Origin: Erythrobacter sp. YT30
Lineage (GTDB): Bacteria; Pseudomonadota; Alphaproteobacteria; Sphingomonadales; Sphingomonadaceae
DNA length: 64,000 nucleotides
Reading direction: 5' to 3'
Assembly (NCBI RefSeq): GCF_001542875.1
Contig: NZ_LMAF01000002.1
Location: 1,697,501-1,761,500 of the forward strand
Below the pieces are notes generated by a model, which was not told the origin of the DNA, made no database searches, and saw nothing but the letters and a program-made list of their open reading frames with translations. The position numbers and the translations under genes are program-made. Of this stretch, positions 52,475 to 61,705 are shown piece by piece (the stretch's first letter is position 1; every line of letters begins with the position of its first letter).

Positions 52475-53719
52475 CTAATCTGCGGATGCGAGTTGAGGGG
52501 GGAGCTGCTCGGGTTGGCTCGCTTCACGGTGAAGGTCGCATTCCATCGGTGCTTCGCCAGAGCGAGCCTTTCGCGCCCACAGGATAACTTCGGCGATCGC
52601 GTCAAACATGTCTTCCGGAATCATTTCGCCCACTTCGCCGCGCGCCCACAATTTCCGCGCCGTTGGCACGTGACGAACAACTGGCACGCCGCAAGATTGC
52701 GCAACGTCGCGCATTGCAGCTGCGATTTCGCCTTCTCCGCGTGCGAGGACAACAGGGATCGGCGCATTGTCTGGATCGTATGCCAACGCAATCGCAAGAT
52801 GCGTCGGATTGACGAGCAAGGCGTTGGAATCTGCCGTTTGTGAGACTGAACCTGATTGGGCCCATTCCTGCGCCAACTGACGCCGCTCCCCTTTTATGTG
52901 CGGGTCGCCTTCATCGCGCTTGTGTTCATCTTTGATATCGCGGCGGCTCATCATCATTTCTTTGATGAACTGTTTCCGTGCCCAGATCGCATCACCAATC
53001 GCAACGAGCACGAAGACCGCACTCACTAATGCAAGGATCTTTAGAGTGACGACGTAGGTGTGGATGGCATCAGCGGTACCGGCCTGCATCCCTGCGCCTT
53101 CGCGCCAAAGGGGATCGGTTGCTGGTATCAGCATGCCGGTGACTTCATTGATCTGATCTTCTGCGACAAACCATACAATGGCGACAATCGCGATGACCTT
53201 GATCAGCGTCTTGACCAATTCGATCAGGCCCTGCTTGCCGAATATCCGTTTGATCCCTTCAACGGGATTTAGGTTATCGGGTTTCGGCTTCAGCTTTTCT
53301 GTAGCGATAAGACCTTTGGTCTGCAGGAACTCAGAGAAGAACGCGGCAGCGCAAAGCGGGAAAAGAATGATCGCGGAAAGCGATAAAAAAAGTAGAGCGG
53401 CCTCGCTCCCCAATCCAGCCAATTGCTCCGCAAAATCCGCAGTCGCTGCGGTTTGGACAGTGGTTTGGGCAAAACCGGTAATGCGCGAACCGATGTAGCC
53501 TGATGCCACCATCAACAAGACTACCGCGGCCATCGTGCCCAGCATCGGGGTGATTTCTTTCCCTTTTGGGATGTCACCTTTCTTTCGAGCGTCCTGCAAC
53601 TTGCGGGCAGTAGGAAGCTCTGTCTTGTCTCCGCCTTTGTCCTTGTCTGCCAATGCGCCGCTCTCCGATTTAGTGTCGACTCGTCCCTGTCCGCGCAGCT
53701 GGCGTATCAGGACTTCCAC
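52475..53719 (-). CDS. sctU: T3SS export switch protein SctU (YscU/FlhB family)
   Basis: 414 aa. TELPTARKLQDARKKGDIPKGKEI at the start and four membrane helices are standard. The autocleavage motif NPTH (LLVNPTHLAIAL) lies near residue 305, with RHVPTARKLWA after it. The C-terminus is longer than usual, with a Glu/Gln/Pro tail. The GTG at 53719 is the likely start. It is the first gene of the leftward operon. Confidence 0.92.
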   Translation of the reverse strand: MEVLIRQLRGQGRVDTKSESGALADKDKGGDKTELPTARKLQDARKKGDIPKGKEITPMLGTMAAVVLLMVASGYIGSRITGFAQTTVQTAATADFAEQLAGLGSEAALLFLSLSAIILFPLCAAAFFSEFLQTKGLIATEKLKPKPDNLNPVEGIKRIFGKQGLIELVKTLIKVIAIVAIVWFVAEDQINEVTGMLIPATDPLWREGAGMQAGTADAIHTYVVTLKILALVSAVFVLVAIGDAIWARKQFIKEMMMSRRDIKDEHKRDEGDPHIKGERRQLAQEWAQSGSVSQTADSNALLVNPTHLAIALAYDPDNAPIPVVLARGEGEIAAAMRDVAQSCGVPVVRHVPTARKLWARGEVGEMIPEDMFDAIAEVILWARKARSGEAPMECDLHREASQPEQLPPQLASAD

Positions 53720-54102
53720 TATGGATTCAGTGTCGTCAGAATAAAGTCAATGACGAATCCACTAATTACACCCTTGTCAGTAAATGATATTCGCGAATCT
53801 GAAGTAATGACTTCAATTTGTCTCAAGGCCGACCTGTTGGAAAAATGCGACAAGTCGAATGTGCAAAAAAGGCAATATACTTCGAAAATGCCACATAAAT
53901 ACCTAAAAAATATATGAAAAATGATCGACCTTAACAGGCTTTTCAGTTTCGAAAAAATGATTATCGTTTGGGTGACTAGGCAAAGATAGCGATGTGAGTC
54001 GTGCCGATTCTTTTAAATTGGGACATAATAACAGAGGTTTATCGTATAGTGAGGCGATCTCCCCAGTAGAGTTCGCTTAACAATCTTATTTTGTCATAAA
54101 TA
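53720..54102. promoter_or_regulatory. AT-rich divergent promoter region of the T3SS
   Basis: 383 bp between the leftward sctU operon and the rightward transglycosylase-sctV operon. It has no open frame of note and is far richer in A/T than the rest of the window (stretches such as TAAAAAATATATGAAAAATG near 53900 and AATAATGACTAAG before the gene). Such DNA commonly binds nucleoid or silencing proteins, and it must hold both operon promoters. No clear palindrome was found; AATGTGCA at 53858 resembles one arm edge of the repeat at 48794. Confidence 0.7.
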
Positions 54103-55080
54103 ATGACTAAGAGGGGGTTTGTTTTGCGAATGACTATTGCCACGCATGTTAGAGTTTTAGGTATTCTGGGATTAATTAGTGTTAGCCCAGCATCCGTTAC
54201 TGCGAGAGAGAAACCGCCAGGGCCCATAGAGAACCCCGGGGAGTGTCCGATCGATGCGCCGCTCAGAGTGGCAAATCTCGACACCCTCCGTCATTTTGAA
54301 GGTCTGATCGGCCACTGCCCAGTTTCAGCCTTCGTAGAAACGACAATCCGGCAAACAAGTCACTTGCGAGCGATGAAGGTGGAGGCAAACGATTCTCCTC
54401 AGTTCATCCCAGCATGGAAAATTCCCGCTGAGACGGAACAGGGTGCAGTCGATGGCAAGTCGAAGAAAGAACGCGATCAACAAACTGTCGCGATAGCTTC
54501 GCGTGACGGAAGTCAAGTGGCGATCCGGCCAGGCGTAGGTGCATGGAACACAGGCGCCAATCAGACCGCGACAGGAGCGGTGGCAGCGATGCCACAACCT
54601 TCGGCGGGGACGTCTGAGCAAGAAGCCGCAATACTTGCACTTCGTCCACGAAGCTATGCGACCGCCTTTGATGAGACGATCGCGAATGCTGCGCGGGCTC
54701 ATCGGGTCGATCCGCTTCTGCTTCATGCGGTGATCAAACAGGAATCAGCGTACAAGCCTAACGCGACCAGTCATGCTGGCGCACGCGGCCTGATGCAGGT
54801 TATGCCCGGTACTGGCAGAATGCTCGGAGTGCGCAATTCGCAGCACCTCTACAATCCGAACACAAATGTGAATGCTGGGGCCAAGTTGCTAAGTCAGCTT
54901 TGGTCTCGGTTTGACGGAAACATCGACCTCGTTCTCGCCGCCTACAATGCGGGCGAGGGCGCGGTGCGCAAATATGGCAATGCGATCCCGCCTTACCACG
55001 AGACGCGCAATTATGTCGTGAAGGTCAAGGCGAATTATCGAAAACTAGCGGCTGAAAGCGGGTTGACGGTAAACTTCTGA
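54103..55080 (+). CDS. Lytic transglycosylase (SLT type) of the T3SS operon
   Basis: 325 aa. Signal peptide, then a poorly conserved Thr/Ala-rich part (30-180), and an SLT domain: VDPLLLHAVIKQESAYKPNATSHAGARGLMQVMPGT holds the catalytic Glu, followed by LVLAAYNAGEGAVRKYG. It would open peptidoglycan for the injectisome. Stop and sctV start share one base. ATG 54103 is used; ATG 54130 is an alternative. A Cys pair near residues 50-75 is present. Confidence 0.88.
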   Translation: MTKRGFVLRMTIATHVRVLGILGLISVSPASVTAREKPPGPIENPGECPIDAPLRVANLDTLRHFEGLIGHCPVSAFVETTIRQTSHLRAMKVEANDSPQFIPAWKIPAETEQGAVDGKSKKERDQQTVAIASRDGSQVAIRPGVGAWNTGANQTATGAVAAMPQPSAGTSEQEAAILALRPRSYATAFDETIANAARAHRVDPLLLHAVIKQESAYKPNATSHAGARGLMQVMPGTGRMLGVRNSQHLYNPNTNVNAGAKLLSQLWSRFDGNIDLVLAAYNAGEGAVRKYGNAIPPYHETRNYVVKVKANYRKLAAESGLTVNF

Positions 55081-57056
55081 TGGAGCTGATCCATGGCCTG
55101 AAGCGTTCGGCAACGCACATTCCGTCAGCCCAGATCGCGATTATCGCGGGTTTGCTCGCCATATTTGCGATGTTCATTCTGCCGTTTCCCCCGGCTCTGC
55201 TTGATGTTTTTATCGCGATCAATCTTACGATTGCAGTCTTGCTGCTCATCGCAGTCATCAGTGTTCGTCAGCCGCTGGATTTCTCCACTTTCCCCTCAGT
55301 TCTCCTCTTCACCACAGTGACCCGCCTGGCGATCAGCATAGCAACCACGCGCATGATCCTGAGCGAGATGGACGGTGGCCAGATAATTAGAGAGTTCGGT
55401 GAAACGGCAGCGGCCGGCAGCATCGTTATCGGACTGGTGGTGTTTCTGATCATCACGGTGGTGCAGTTCATCGTCATATCCAAAGGTTCAGAGCGCGTCG
55501 CCGAGGTGTGCGCGCGCTTCAGTCTCGATGCGATGCCTGGCAAGCAGCTTTCGATCGACAGTGACTTGCGTTCGGGGCTGTTGTCGAAGGATGAGGCGCG
55601 AGAAAAACGAAATCTGCTTGAGCAAGAGAGCAAGCTTTACGGCAGCCTCGATGGGGCGATGAAATTCGTCAAAGGCGATGCCATTTGCGGCATTGTGATT
55701 GTGTTGATCAATCTGATCGGCGGTATCGCGGTGGGTATGTTTACTCATGGCCTTTCGGTGACAGAGGCGGCTACGACCTTCTCAATCCTAACGATTGGCG
55801 ATGGGTTGGTTGCGCAGATACCCGCTTTCCTTTGTGCACTGGCGGCAGGCCTGCTGGTTACTCGCAGCAATGACCCGGAAACCAAGTCCGACCTTGCGCC
55901 TGCTATCTTTTCGGAAGTCGGGGCCAGGCCTGGAACACTGATTGCGGCTGGCATCATCGCGTTTGTCCTTGGGCTGATCCCGGGCTTTCCAGTTGCGGTT
56001 TTCTTTTCACTCGGTCTTGTACTTACCGGCTGCGGGGTATGGCGGCATGATTTCATAGGGCCTAAAGTGCGCGGCGTCTTTTCGCGCGGCACGACCGACA
56101 CTGAGGAGGCGCCAAGCGAAATCACACTCCGTGCAAGGCCTGCGCCAACGGCTGAGCCACTGGTTCTTTTTCTTGCCTGGGACGGAGCAAGCGCGGCCGA
56201 TATGCAGCGCCTCGCCGAAAAGTTGGATCAGTCTCGCAGCGAAGTGCAGGAGCGTTCCGGAATTGCTCTTCCTGCGCTGCGAATTGCGCAGTTCATCGAA
56301 GAGCGACCGTCGGGAAGCTGGGAGCTATCTGCCTATGATGCGCCGCTTGCGCTTTCACGAGAAGACCCTGCACATATTGAAGAGCGTTTGCCAGCGCTTG
56401 TGCGGGAGTTTTTGCGCCGCAATCTGCCGGTCTTCCTCGGCCTTCAGGAAACGACTGAAATGCTCGACAGACTTGGGGAAACCTATCCCGAAGTCGTGAA
56501 AGAGACCGTGCGCGCCGTATCCATGCCAACCATTCGCGAGGTGCTTCGACTACTTGCAGAAGAGCAGGTCCCTCTGCGAAACCTGCGTGATTGCGTCGAG
56601 GCAATTTGCGAAGCCGGACAAAGCGAGCGTGAGCCCGCGGCTATCGCTGCCAGAACTCGCGCCAAGCTTCGCCGGAACCTTATCGCACCACTCTGCGATG
56701 ATGGTAAACTGCGCGTTCTGATGATCGGGCAGCGCGCTGAAGAGGCCATCCGCAAAACAGCAACGGTAATTGACGGTCAAACACGTTTGGCAATCGATCC
56801 GATGAAAATGCGGGATTTTGTGCGATTGATCGGGAGCGAAGTCGAAAAAAGCGAAGCGCGTGCGATCCTCACCGCTCAAGATCTACGCCGTCCATTGCGT
56901 TTGATCACTGCCGCCGATCTTTTCGAAGTGCCGGTGCTCAGTTTCAATGAATTAAATCCCGCTGTCCCGCTCGATGTGGTCGGCCAGCTCGATATTGAAC
57001 CCGATCTCGTGTCGCATTCAGGCGCGACCATGCATGAAATGGAGGCAGCAGAGTGA
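55080..57056 (+). CDS. sctV: T3SS export gate protein SctV (YscV/FlhA family)
   Basis: 658 aa. Eight membrane helices in the first 310 residues, with FPSVLLFTTVTRLAISIATTRMIL and the FHIPEP-like block RFSLDAMPGKQLSIDSDLRSG; the cytoplasmic ring domain follows. Slightly shorter than many SctV proteins (about 690). It overlaps sctC by 4 bp. Its presence with a secretin and SctD shows a non-flagellar system. Confidence 0.95.
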   Translation: MELIHGLKRSATHIPSAQIAIIAGLLAIFAMFILPFPPALLDVFIAINLTIAVLLLIAVISVRQPLDFSTFPSVLLFTTVTRLAISIATTRMILSEMDGGQIIREFGETAAAGSIVIGLVVFLIITVVQFIVISKGSERVAEVCARFSLDAMPGKQLSIDSDLRSGLLSKDEAREKRNLLEQESKLYGSLDGAMKFVKGDAICGIVIVLINLIGGIAVGMFTHGLSVTEAATTFSILTIGDGLVAQIPAFLCALAAGLLVTRSNDPETKSDLAPAIFSEVGARPGTLIAAGIIAFVLGLIPGFPVAVFFSLGLVLTGCGVWRHDFIGPKVRGVFSRGTTDTEEAPSEITLRARPAPTAEPLVLFLAWDGASAADMQRLAEKLDQSRSEVQERSGIALPALRIAQFIEERPSGSWELSAYDAPLALSREDPAHIEERLPALVREFLRRNLPVFLGLQETTEMLDRLGETYPEVVKETVRAVSMPTIREVLRLLAEEQVPLRNLRDCVEAICEAGQSEREPAAIAARTRAKLRRNLIAPLCDDGKLRVLMIGQRAEEAIRKTATVIDGQTRLAIDPMKMRDFVRLIGSEVEKSEARAILTAQDLRRPLRLITAADLFEVPVLSFNELNPAVPLDVVGQLDIEPDLVSHSGATMHEMEAAE

Positions 57057-58870
57057 TCCCCCAATCTCTCGCTCATGAGTGTATCGGATTATTCCTTCGC
57101 CACGCGATAACAGTTTTAGCCGTTATAATGGCGTTGCTCTCACTATCGATCAGTTCATCGGTGCAAGCGAAAGAGCCCCCATTTTCCGACAAGAAAATTT
57201 CGCTCAGCGCACGCGGCCAGGATGTGCGCGACTTTGTTGCTGACCTCATGGGCGAGGCTGGTCTTGCTGTAAAAGTAAGCACCGCTGTAAAAGGTCAAAA
57301 GGTTCAGGGTGTCTTTCCAGGAACCCCTAAACAGATTTGGCAAGCGATTTCGCGCGCCTATGGCTTGGTCGCGTATTACGATGGATCTGTCGTGCGCGTT
57401 TACTCCCAAGAGGAATTGAGCAGCCGCTCGATCAGCACTTACGACCCAGCACAATTGCTTGCCCAGATTCGCAAGCTCGAAATTGGCGATGCTGTCAACA
57501 TTGCCAAGGCTGGCGATGGTATCGTGTTGGCAAGCGGTGTTCCGGCCTATCTCGACAGGGTCGAATCCCTCGCGAAGAAAATGCCGGGACAGTCTGCTCT
57601 TGCACAAGGGACCGGTGGGCCAGCTGTCAGACCAGTGCCGGTGGCGCAATCGCTTTCCTCGCCATTGGTTCGCACCAGTGTGAGTTCCAAAGTGCTCCAA
57701 CCGGCAGGTGGTCGCAACCCTTTCGAAGTGCGTATCTTTTATCTCAAATACCGAGATGCTGCTGACCGTGAAGTCCGCAGCACCACACGCGCTGAAATCA
57801 TTCCAGGCGTTGCAAGCCTGCTGCAGGAACAGATGGGCGATGGCCGTCAGCCTGGTGATGTAACGACCAATGGCACCAATGTTCGTCCGACAGATGGCAT
57901 TAGGCGCATCGGGCCTGAAACAGCCTATGACCCGTTGCTTGGCGCGCTTGTCCGAAACGAGCCCCAGGAAGCGCCAACCGCTGCAACTCTTGATCTCAAC
58001 GGTCCGCGCATTTCAGCAGACCGGATCAATAACGCGGTGATTGTCCGCGATCGTCCAGAAATCATGCCGGTTTACGAAGCGCTGATCGCAAATCTCGACA
58101 TTGAACCTCTCATTATCGAAACGCAGGTCACTATTCTCGAACTGGATGTCACTCGCCTCAAGGAATTGCGTGTCACCTTGGGCGGAATAATTGCCGATCT
58201 GGGCCTTGGCGTCTTAATCGGCAGCCCCGATCTTGGACCCGGAGGCATAACCGGCGGTCTCGTGACGAATGATGGTGACTTCTTCTTCGGGCGACTGCGC
58301 CTGCTCGAGGAGAATGGAGCGGTTCGCGTGGTGACGCGTCCCACGCTTTCAACAACAAATAACGAAGTGGCGACGTTCGACATAACGGCTGAGCAAGTCA
58401 TTCGTAACCAGTCGGAACGCGTCGCCAATGCGTTTGCGATCAATTACGGCCTTGCAATGCGCATCCGACCTTCTGCCATCGAAGACGGCGGCGACATGCG
58501 TATCCGAATGCAGATCGAGATTAGCGATACATCGCTTAATGGGATGGAGGTTGACGGGGTGCCGACAGCTGCCGGACCGCGCATAACGACAACCGCGATT
58601 GTAAGGCACGGCGAAAGCGCGATGCTCGCTGGGTTGGCTAGAACTCGAAACTTTGATCGAAAGCGCAAAACCCCGATCTTGGGCGATATCCCGTTGCTGG
58701 GCGAAGCATTTAAAAGTCGCCGGAAAGGTGAACAGCAGATTGAACGACTGATCTTGCTGACGCCGCGCGTGCGCAATCTCGGATCAGTTGGCGTCGCGCG
58801 CCAGCGTTTCAATCCGCATTCGATAGATCAACTGAGCTCGGTTGAAGGGCAGGGGGCACAGCGGCCATGA
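57053..58870 (+). CDS. sctC: T3SS outer membrane secretin SctC
   Basis: 605 aa. GTG start and a long signal segment (…MALLSLSISSSVQA). N0 and N1 ring domains (about 45-180: SARGQDVRDFVADLMGEAGL), N2/N3 (about 235-350), and the secretin domain with VVTRPTLSTTNNEVATFDI and RKTPILGDIPLLGEAFKSR…ERLILLTPRV near the end. It forms the outer membrane ring. A secretin is absent from flagella, so this is an injectisome. It overlaps sctD by 4 bp. Confidence 0.95.
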   Translation: MIPQSLAHECIGLFLRHAITVLAVIMALLSLSISSSVQAKEPPFSDKKISLSARGQDVRDFVADLMGEAGLAVKVSTAVKGQKVQGVFPGTPKQIWQAISRAYGLVAYYDGSVVRVYSQEELSSRSISTYDPAQLLAQIRKLEIGDAVNIAKAGDGIVLASGVPAYLDRVESLAKKMPGQSALAQGTGGPAVRPVPVAQSLSSPLVRTSVSSKVLQPAGGRNPFEVRIFYLKYRDAADREVRSTTRAEIIPGVASLLQEQMGDGRQPGDVTTNGTNVRPTDGIRRIGPETAYDPLLGALVRNEPQEAPTAATLDLNGPRISADRINNAVIVRDRPEIMPVYEALIANLDIEPLIIETQVTILELDVTRLKELRVTLGGIIADLGLGVLIGSPDLGPGGITGGLVTNDGDFFFGRLRLLEENGAVRVVTRPTLSTTNNEVATFDITAEQVIRNQSERVANAFAINYGLAMRIRPSAIEDGGDMRIRMQIEISDTSLNGMEVDGVPTAAGPRITTTAIVRHGESAMLAGLARTRNFDRKRKTPILGDIPLLGEAFKSRRKGEQQIERLILLTPRVRNLGSVGVARQRFNPHSIDQLSSVEGQGAQRP

Positions 58871-60072
58871 ACGCAATCTCACCCGTTTCAGAGCAGCGTG
58901 TCGATTTCGCGGCTGCTGCTGATCCGCAAGACGGCCGGAACCACGAAAGGATGTTGTTGCGTGTGCTGTTGGGGCGCAGCAAGGGTGCGCAGCACAGCCT
59001 GCCCCCTGATCGCAGGATCATGGTTGGCCACAGTTATGAAAACGATATCGTGCTGCGCGATAAAGAATCGCGTGGCTTCGCAATCCAGCTCACGCCGCAA
59101 GGCCGCCTTGCACTGCTCGAAGTGGTTGCAGGACATATCATGGTTCTCGGACGCAAATTGGTTGTGGGTGAGCGGATCATGCTCGAACCGTTTGTGCCTG
59201 TACGCTTTTCTAGCTTTGTTTTTGCGATCGGTGGCGAATGCGAAGAACGCTGGCTTGAGGCGGAAAGAATTGCCCAGCAAAATGCCATAGCAGCGCCGCC
59301 AGATCATGGCACATTGCTCCCCAATACCAACATGACTGAGCGGATTGATTTGCGCACTCAACCAATGCGCGATCGGTATGGCGCAACTATCGGCTCTCCC
59401 AAGGTTTTGTCGGCTTTTGCCACGCTCTTGTTGGTCTTGGCCGGTGGCACATGGTTCGGGACCAGCGTGCTTGGCGGAGCGAGAGTTTCTGAGGAGCGCG
59501 TGCAAAGAGACCTCGCCGAGATCGGCTTCGGACGTTTGATAGTTGAACCCGCTCATTATGGCGAAGGGCTTGCTATCATAGGTCTTGTACCGGGTGAGGA
59601 TGATCTTTTGAGGCTCAAGGCCTGGACTGAGAAGGAGTATCCCGACATCACTTTGGGCGTTGCCACGCTGCAAGGCGCAGCGGAAGCAGCGGACAACCTT
59701 CTCGCCGCTCAAGATGTAGACGCAGATGTCCGCCCCGATGGCGTTAATGGCCTCGTTATCGAGACCGAGTTTTTGCCAAGGGACAGGTTAGGCGATCTTG
59801 AAGAGCGGTTGAGACGCGACTTGCCGCGCGTCGCTTCATTCACCTTTGAAACGTCGGCAGATAGGGGTGAAGCTGACCTCGCCTATTTCTTCAATGCGCC
59901 AGGCTATGGCGCAGCGAGCTTTGTTTCGGGCGATCCCAGCTACATCGTGACGGAGGACGGCACGCGCTGGTTCTCTGGAGCGAACCTGCCGACGGGTCAC
60001 ACGATCATCGAAATCAAGGAAAACGCGGTGATTGTCGAGCGTGAAGGCCTGCGCGACACCCTGCGAATGTAG
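58867..60072 (+). CDS. sctD: T3SS inner membrane ring protein SctD
   Basis: 401 aa. An FHA-like cytoplasmic domain (about 30-125: LPPDRRIMVGHSYENDIVLRD), a single membrane helix (about 178-200, VLSAFATLLLVLAGGTWFGT) and a periplasmic part with BON/ring-building motifs (ERVQRDLAEIGFGRLIVEP). This is the SctD/YscD layout. The position after sctC is as in Ysc operons. Confidence 0.87.
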   Translation: MNAISPVSEQRVDFAAAADPQDGRNHERMLLRVLLGRSKGAQHSLPPDRRIMVGHSYENDIVLRDKESRGFAIQLTPQGRLALLEVVAGHIMVLGRKLVVGERIMLEPFVPVRFSSFVFAIGGECEERWLEAERIAQQNAIAAPPDHGTLLPNTNMTERIDLRTQPMRDRYGATIGSPKVLSAFATLLLVLAGGTWFGTSVLGGARVSEERVQRDLAEIGFGRLIVEPAHYGEGLAIIGLVPGEDDLLRLKAWTEKEYPDITLGVATLQGAAEAADNLLAAQDVDADVRPDGVNGLVIETEFLPRDRLGDLEERLRRDLPRVASFTFETSADRGEADLAYFFNAPGYGAASFVSGDPSYIVTEDGTRWFSGANLPTGHTIIEIKENAVIVEREGLRDTLRM

Positions 60073-60126
60073 GCTGCACTCAGGACGAATGAATTTGGAA
60101 GCAGAAGTAGGAAAGGAAAGAAAGCG

Positions 60127-60429
60127 ATGAACACAATAGACACTCGCATCCTCACCGACCTTGCGGGGTCAGGGACTATGTTTCAATCCCAAGGACGTTC
60201 GCGCAACTGGTTTGAGGCATTTGCCGGCGCGTGGGGCGCAGCGCTTGATAATCAGGCGCTTCAAATAGAGCAGCAGTCGGATGGTATCGCCAATAATGGT
60301 GGCGATAGCCCTTCAGCGATCACTCAGCTGACTGCGGAATCGATGCGGATGAGCTTTATGGCACAAAGCAGCCATACTTCGCTCGACAGCGTGTCAAAAG
60401 CGCTCGAAACCATGGCTCGTAAGAGCTGA
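60127..60429 (+). CDS. sctF: Probable T3SS needle subunit SctF
   Basis: 100 aa, no signal, no Cys, helical. An N-terminal extension is followed by NWFEAFAGAWGAALDNQ, a turn with GGDSPSAIT, and a long C-terminal helix LTAESMRMSFMAQSSHTSLDSV to LETMARKS. The pattern helix, Pro/Ser/Asn turn, helix with small residues and a Ser/Ala-rich end matches needle proteins such as MxiH and YscF. The place between sctD and sctI is the needle place in Ysc operons. Needle proteins are usually about 80 aa, so the N-terminus is longer. Confidence 0.65.
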   Translation: MNTIDTRILTDLAGSGTMFQSQGRSRNWFEAFAGAWGAALDNQALQIEQQSDGIANNGGDSPSAITQLTAESMRMSFMAQSSHTSLDSVSKALETMARKS

Positions 60430-60434
60430 TCGCC

Positions 60435-60866
60435 ATGAGCATGGATGCCATAATCAGCACGCTAGTTGCGGCAGCAAGCGGAACTGCAACCGACCGAGTG
60501 ATCACTCTGGGGCCAACCCCGAATGCCTCAGAGGCGCTAGGAGCGACCGGAGCCGCAAATTCGACAAAGGCGGATAAATTCGCAGCGGCGATAGAACAGG
60601 CGCAATCGGTCAGCGGTGCTGCGCCTACCGAATTACCTGCGCCTGTCGGAAACATGCTGCGCGCGCTGGACGGTATCGACGTGCAGGCGCGGGCTGTCAC
60701 TGATTATGCGCAGTCTGCCCAGTTGAGCGGAGGCGAACTGACACCGGGGGAAATCGTCCAACTGACGATGAAATGCCAGGAATTCATGTTCCAGTGCCAG
60801 CTCACCTCAAACATCGCCAATCGAAGTGCTGATGGGATGCAGCAACTCTTCCGCCAGCAAAGCTGA
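60435..60866 (+). CDS. sctI: T3SS inner rod protein SctI (YscI/HrpB-like)
   Basis: 143 aa. Low-complexity Ala/Thr-rich N-terminus and a conserved helical end with LTPGEIVQLTMKCQEFMFQCQLTSN and a terminal SADGMQQLFRQQ. The T-P-G-E-(I/M)-(V/I)-Q-L-x-M start of this helix and the C-terminal L-F-R-x-Q are typical of SctI. Two Cys lie in the final helix. Start GTG/ATG 60435 overlaps nothing; it follows sctF by 5 bp. Confidence 0.8.
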   Translation: MSMDAIISTLVAAASGTATDRVITLGPTPNASEALGATGAANSTKADKFAAAIEQAQSVSGAAPTELPAPVGNMLRALDGIDVQARAVTDYAQSAQLSGGELTPGEIVQLTMKCQEFMFQCQLTSNIANRSADGMQQLFRQQS

Positions 60867-60876
60867 GGAACCGCAA

Positions 60877-61698
60877 ATGAAACGACTGATGCCGCTGTTC
60901 GTTACGATGTTCACCGCATTCGCCTTGGTGGCATGCAGCGGGCAAGAACTCTACCGGGATGTTGGTGAGCGCGAAGCCAACGAGATGATCTCTGTCCTAA
61001 TGAGTGCGGGGATCGACAGCAGCAAAAGTCCCGGTGAGAAGGGATCTTTCACGGTTCACGTTGACGACAGCGATTTTGCGAGGGCGGTTGAGGTTCTGAA
61101 GCAAAATGGATTGCCACGGGAGAATTTTGAATCCCTCGGTACGGTGTTTGAACAAAAGGGCTTCACGTCCTCAAAGGTCGCACAGCAAGCACAGCTGATG
61201 TTTGGCCTAAGCCAGGAGCTATCAAACACAATCAGTCAATTCGACGGCGTCATCGAAGCGCGCGTCCATCTCGCTCTGCCCGAAGCAAATGCTCTTACTG
61301 GAAGAGCAAGTCCACCTTCTGCTTCGGTATTCGTCAAGTATCGCGAGGGTTTAGACCTGCCTGCGCAAACGGCAGCAATCAAATCGCTCGTGACGAACAG
61401 CATCGAAGGACTGGACTACGACAGTGTTTCTGTCGCCATGACCGAAGCAAAGCCGCTCCCCACTGCACCGGATGATCCGGTTGGAGATGTCTTTCGCGAA
61501 GTCTTGATTCCATTCGCTGGCGCTCTTGGCCTGTTGCTGTTGCTGGCGGCGGGGTGGCGTTACGCTTCATTACGCAGCGCGGGAAGGCAGGCGCATCGAA
61601 TGAGGCATCATCTAGGCAGCGAGTATCGCTCTGAAGCGCCTTTTGACGAAGCCGATCTTGACGATGCCGGTATCCGTGCATCCGAGCCCGCGGAGTAG
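60877..61698 (+). CDS. sctJ: T3SS inner ring lipoprotein SctJ (YscJ/PrgK)
   Basis: About 273 aa from ATG 60877, ten bases after sctI; the longer frame back to 60826 would run into sctI. Lipobox ALVACSG gives a lipid-modified Cys. Two ring domains (LYRDVGEREANEMISVLMSAGID; NTISQFDGVIEARVHLALPE) and a C-terminal helix (AGALGLLLLLAAGWRYASL) complete it. It forms the inner membrane ring with SctD. Confidence 0.92.
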   Translation: MKRLMPLFVTMFTAFALVACSGQELYRDVGEREANEMISVLMSAGIDSSKSPGEKGSFTVHVDDSDFARAVEVLKQNGLPRENFESLGTVFEQKGFTSSKVAQQAQLMFGLSQELSNTISQFDGVIEARVHLALPEANALTGRASPPSASVFVKYREGLDLPAQTAAIKSLVTNSIEGLDYDSVSVAMTEAKPLPTAPDDPVGDVFREVLIPFAGALGLLLLLAAGWRYASLRSAGRQAHRMRHHLGSEYRSEAPFDEADLDDAGIRASEPAE

Positions 61699-61705
61699 CG
61701 CCAGG

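Noticed and set aside
49230..53719. A flagellar export cluster (fliR, fliQ, fliP, fliN, fliO, flhB)
   Set aside because: The FliO-like gene suggests it, but the divergent half has a secretin, SctD with FHA-like domain and SctI/SctJ types, and no flagellin, hook or motor genes are present.
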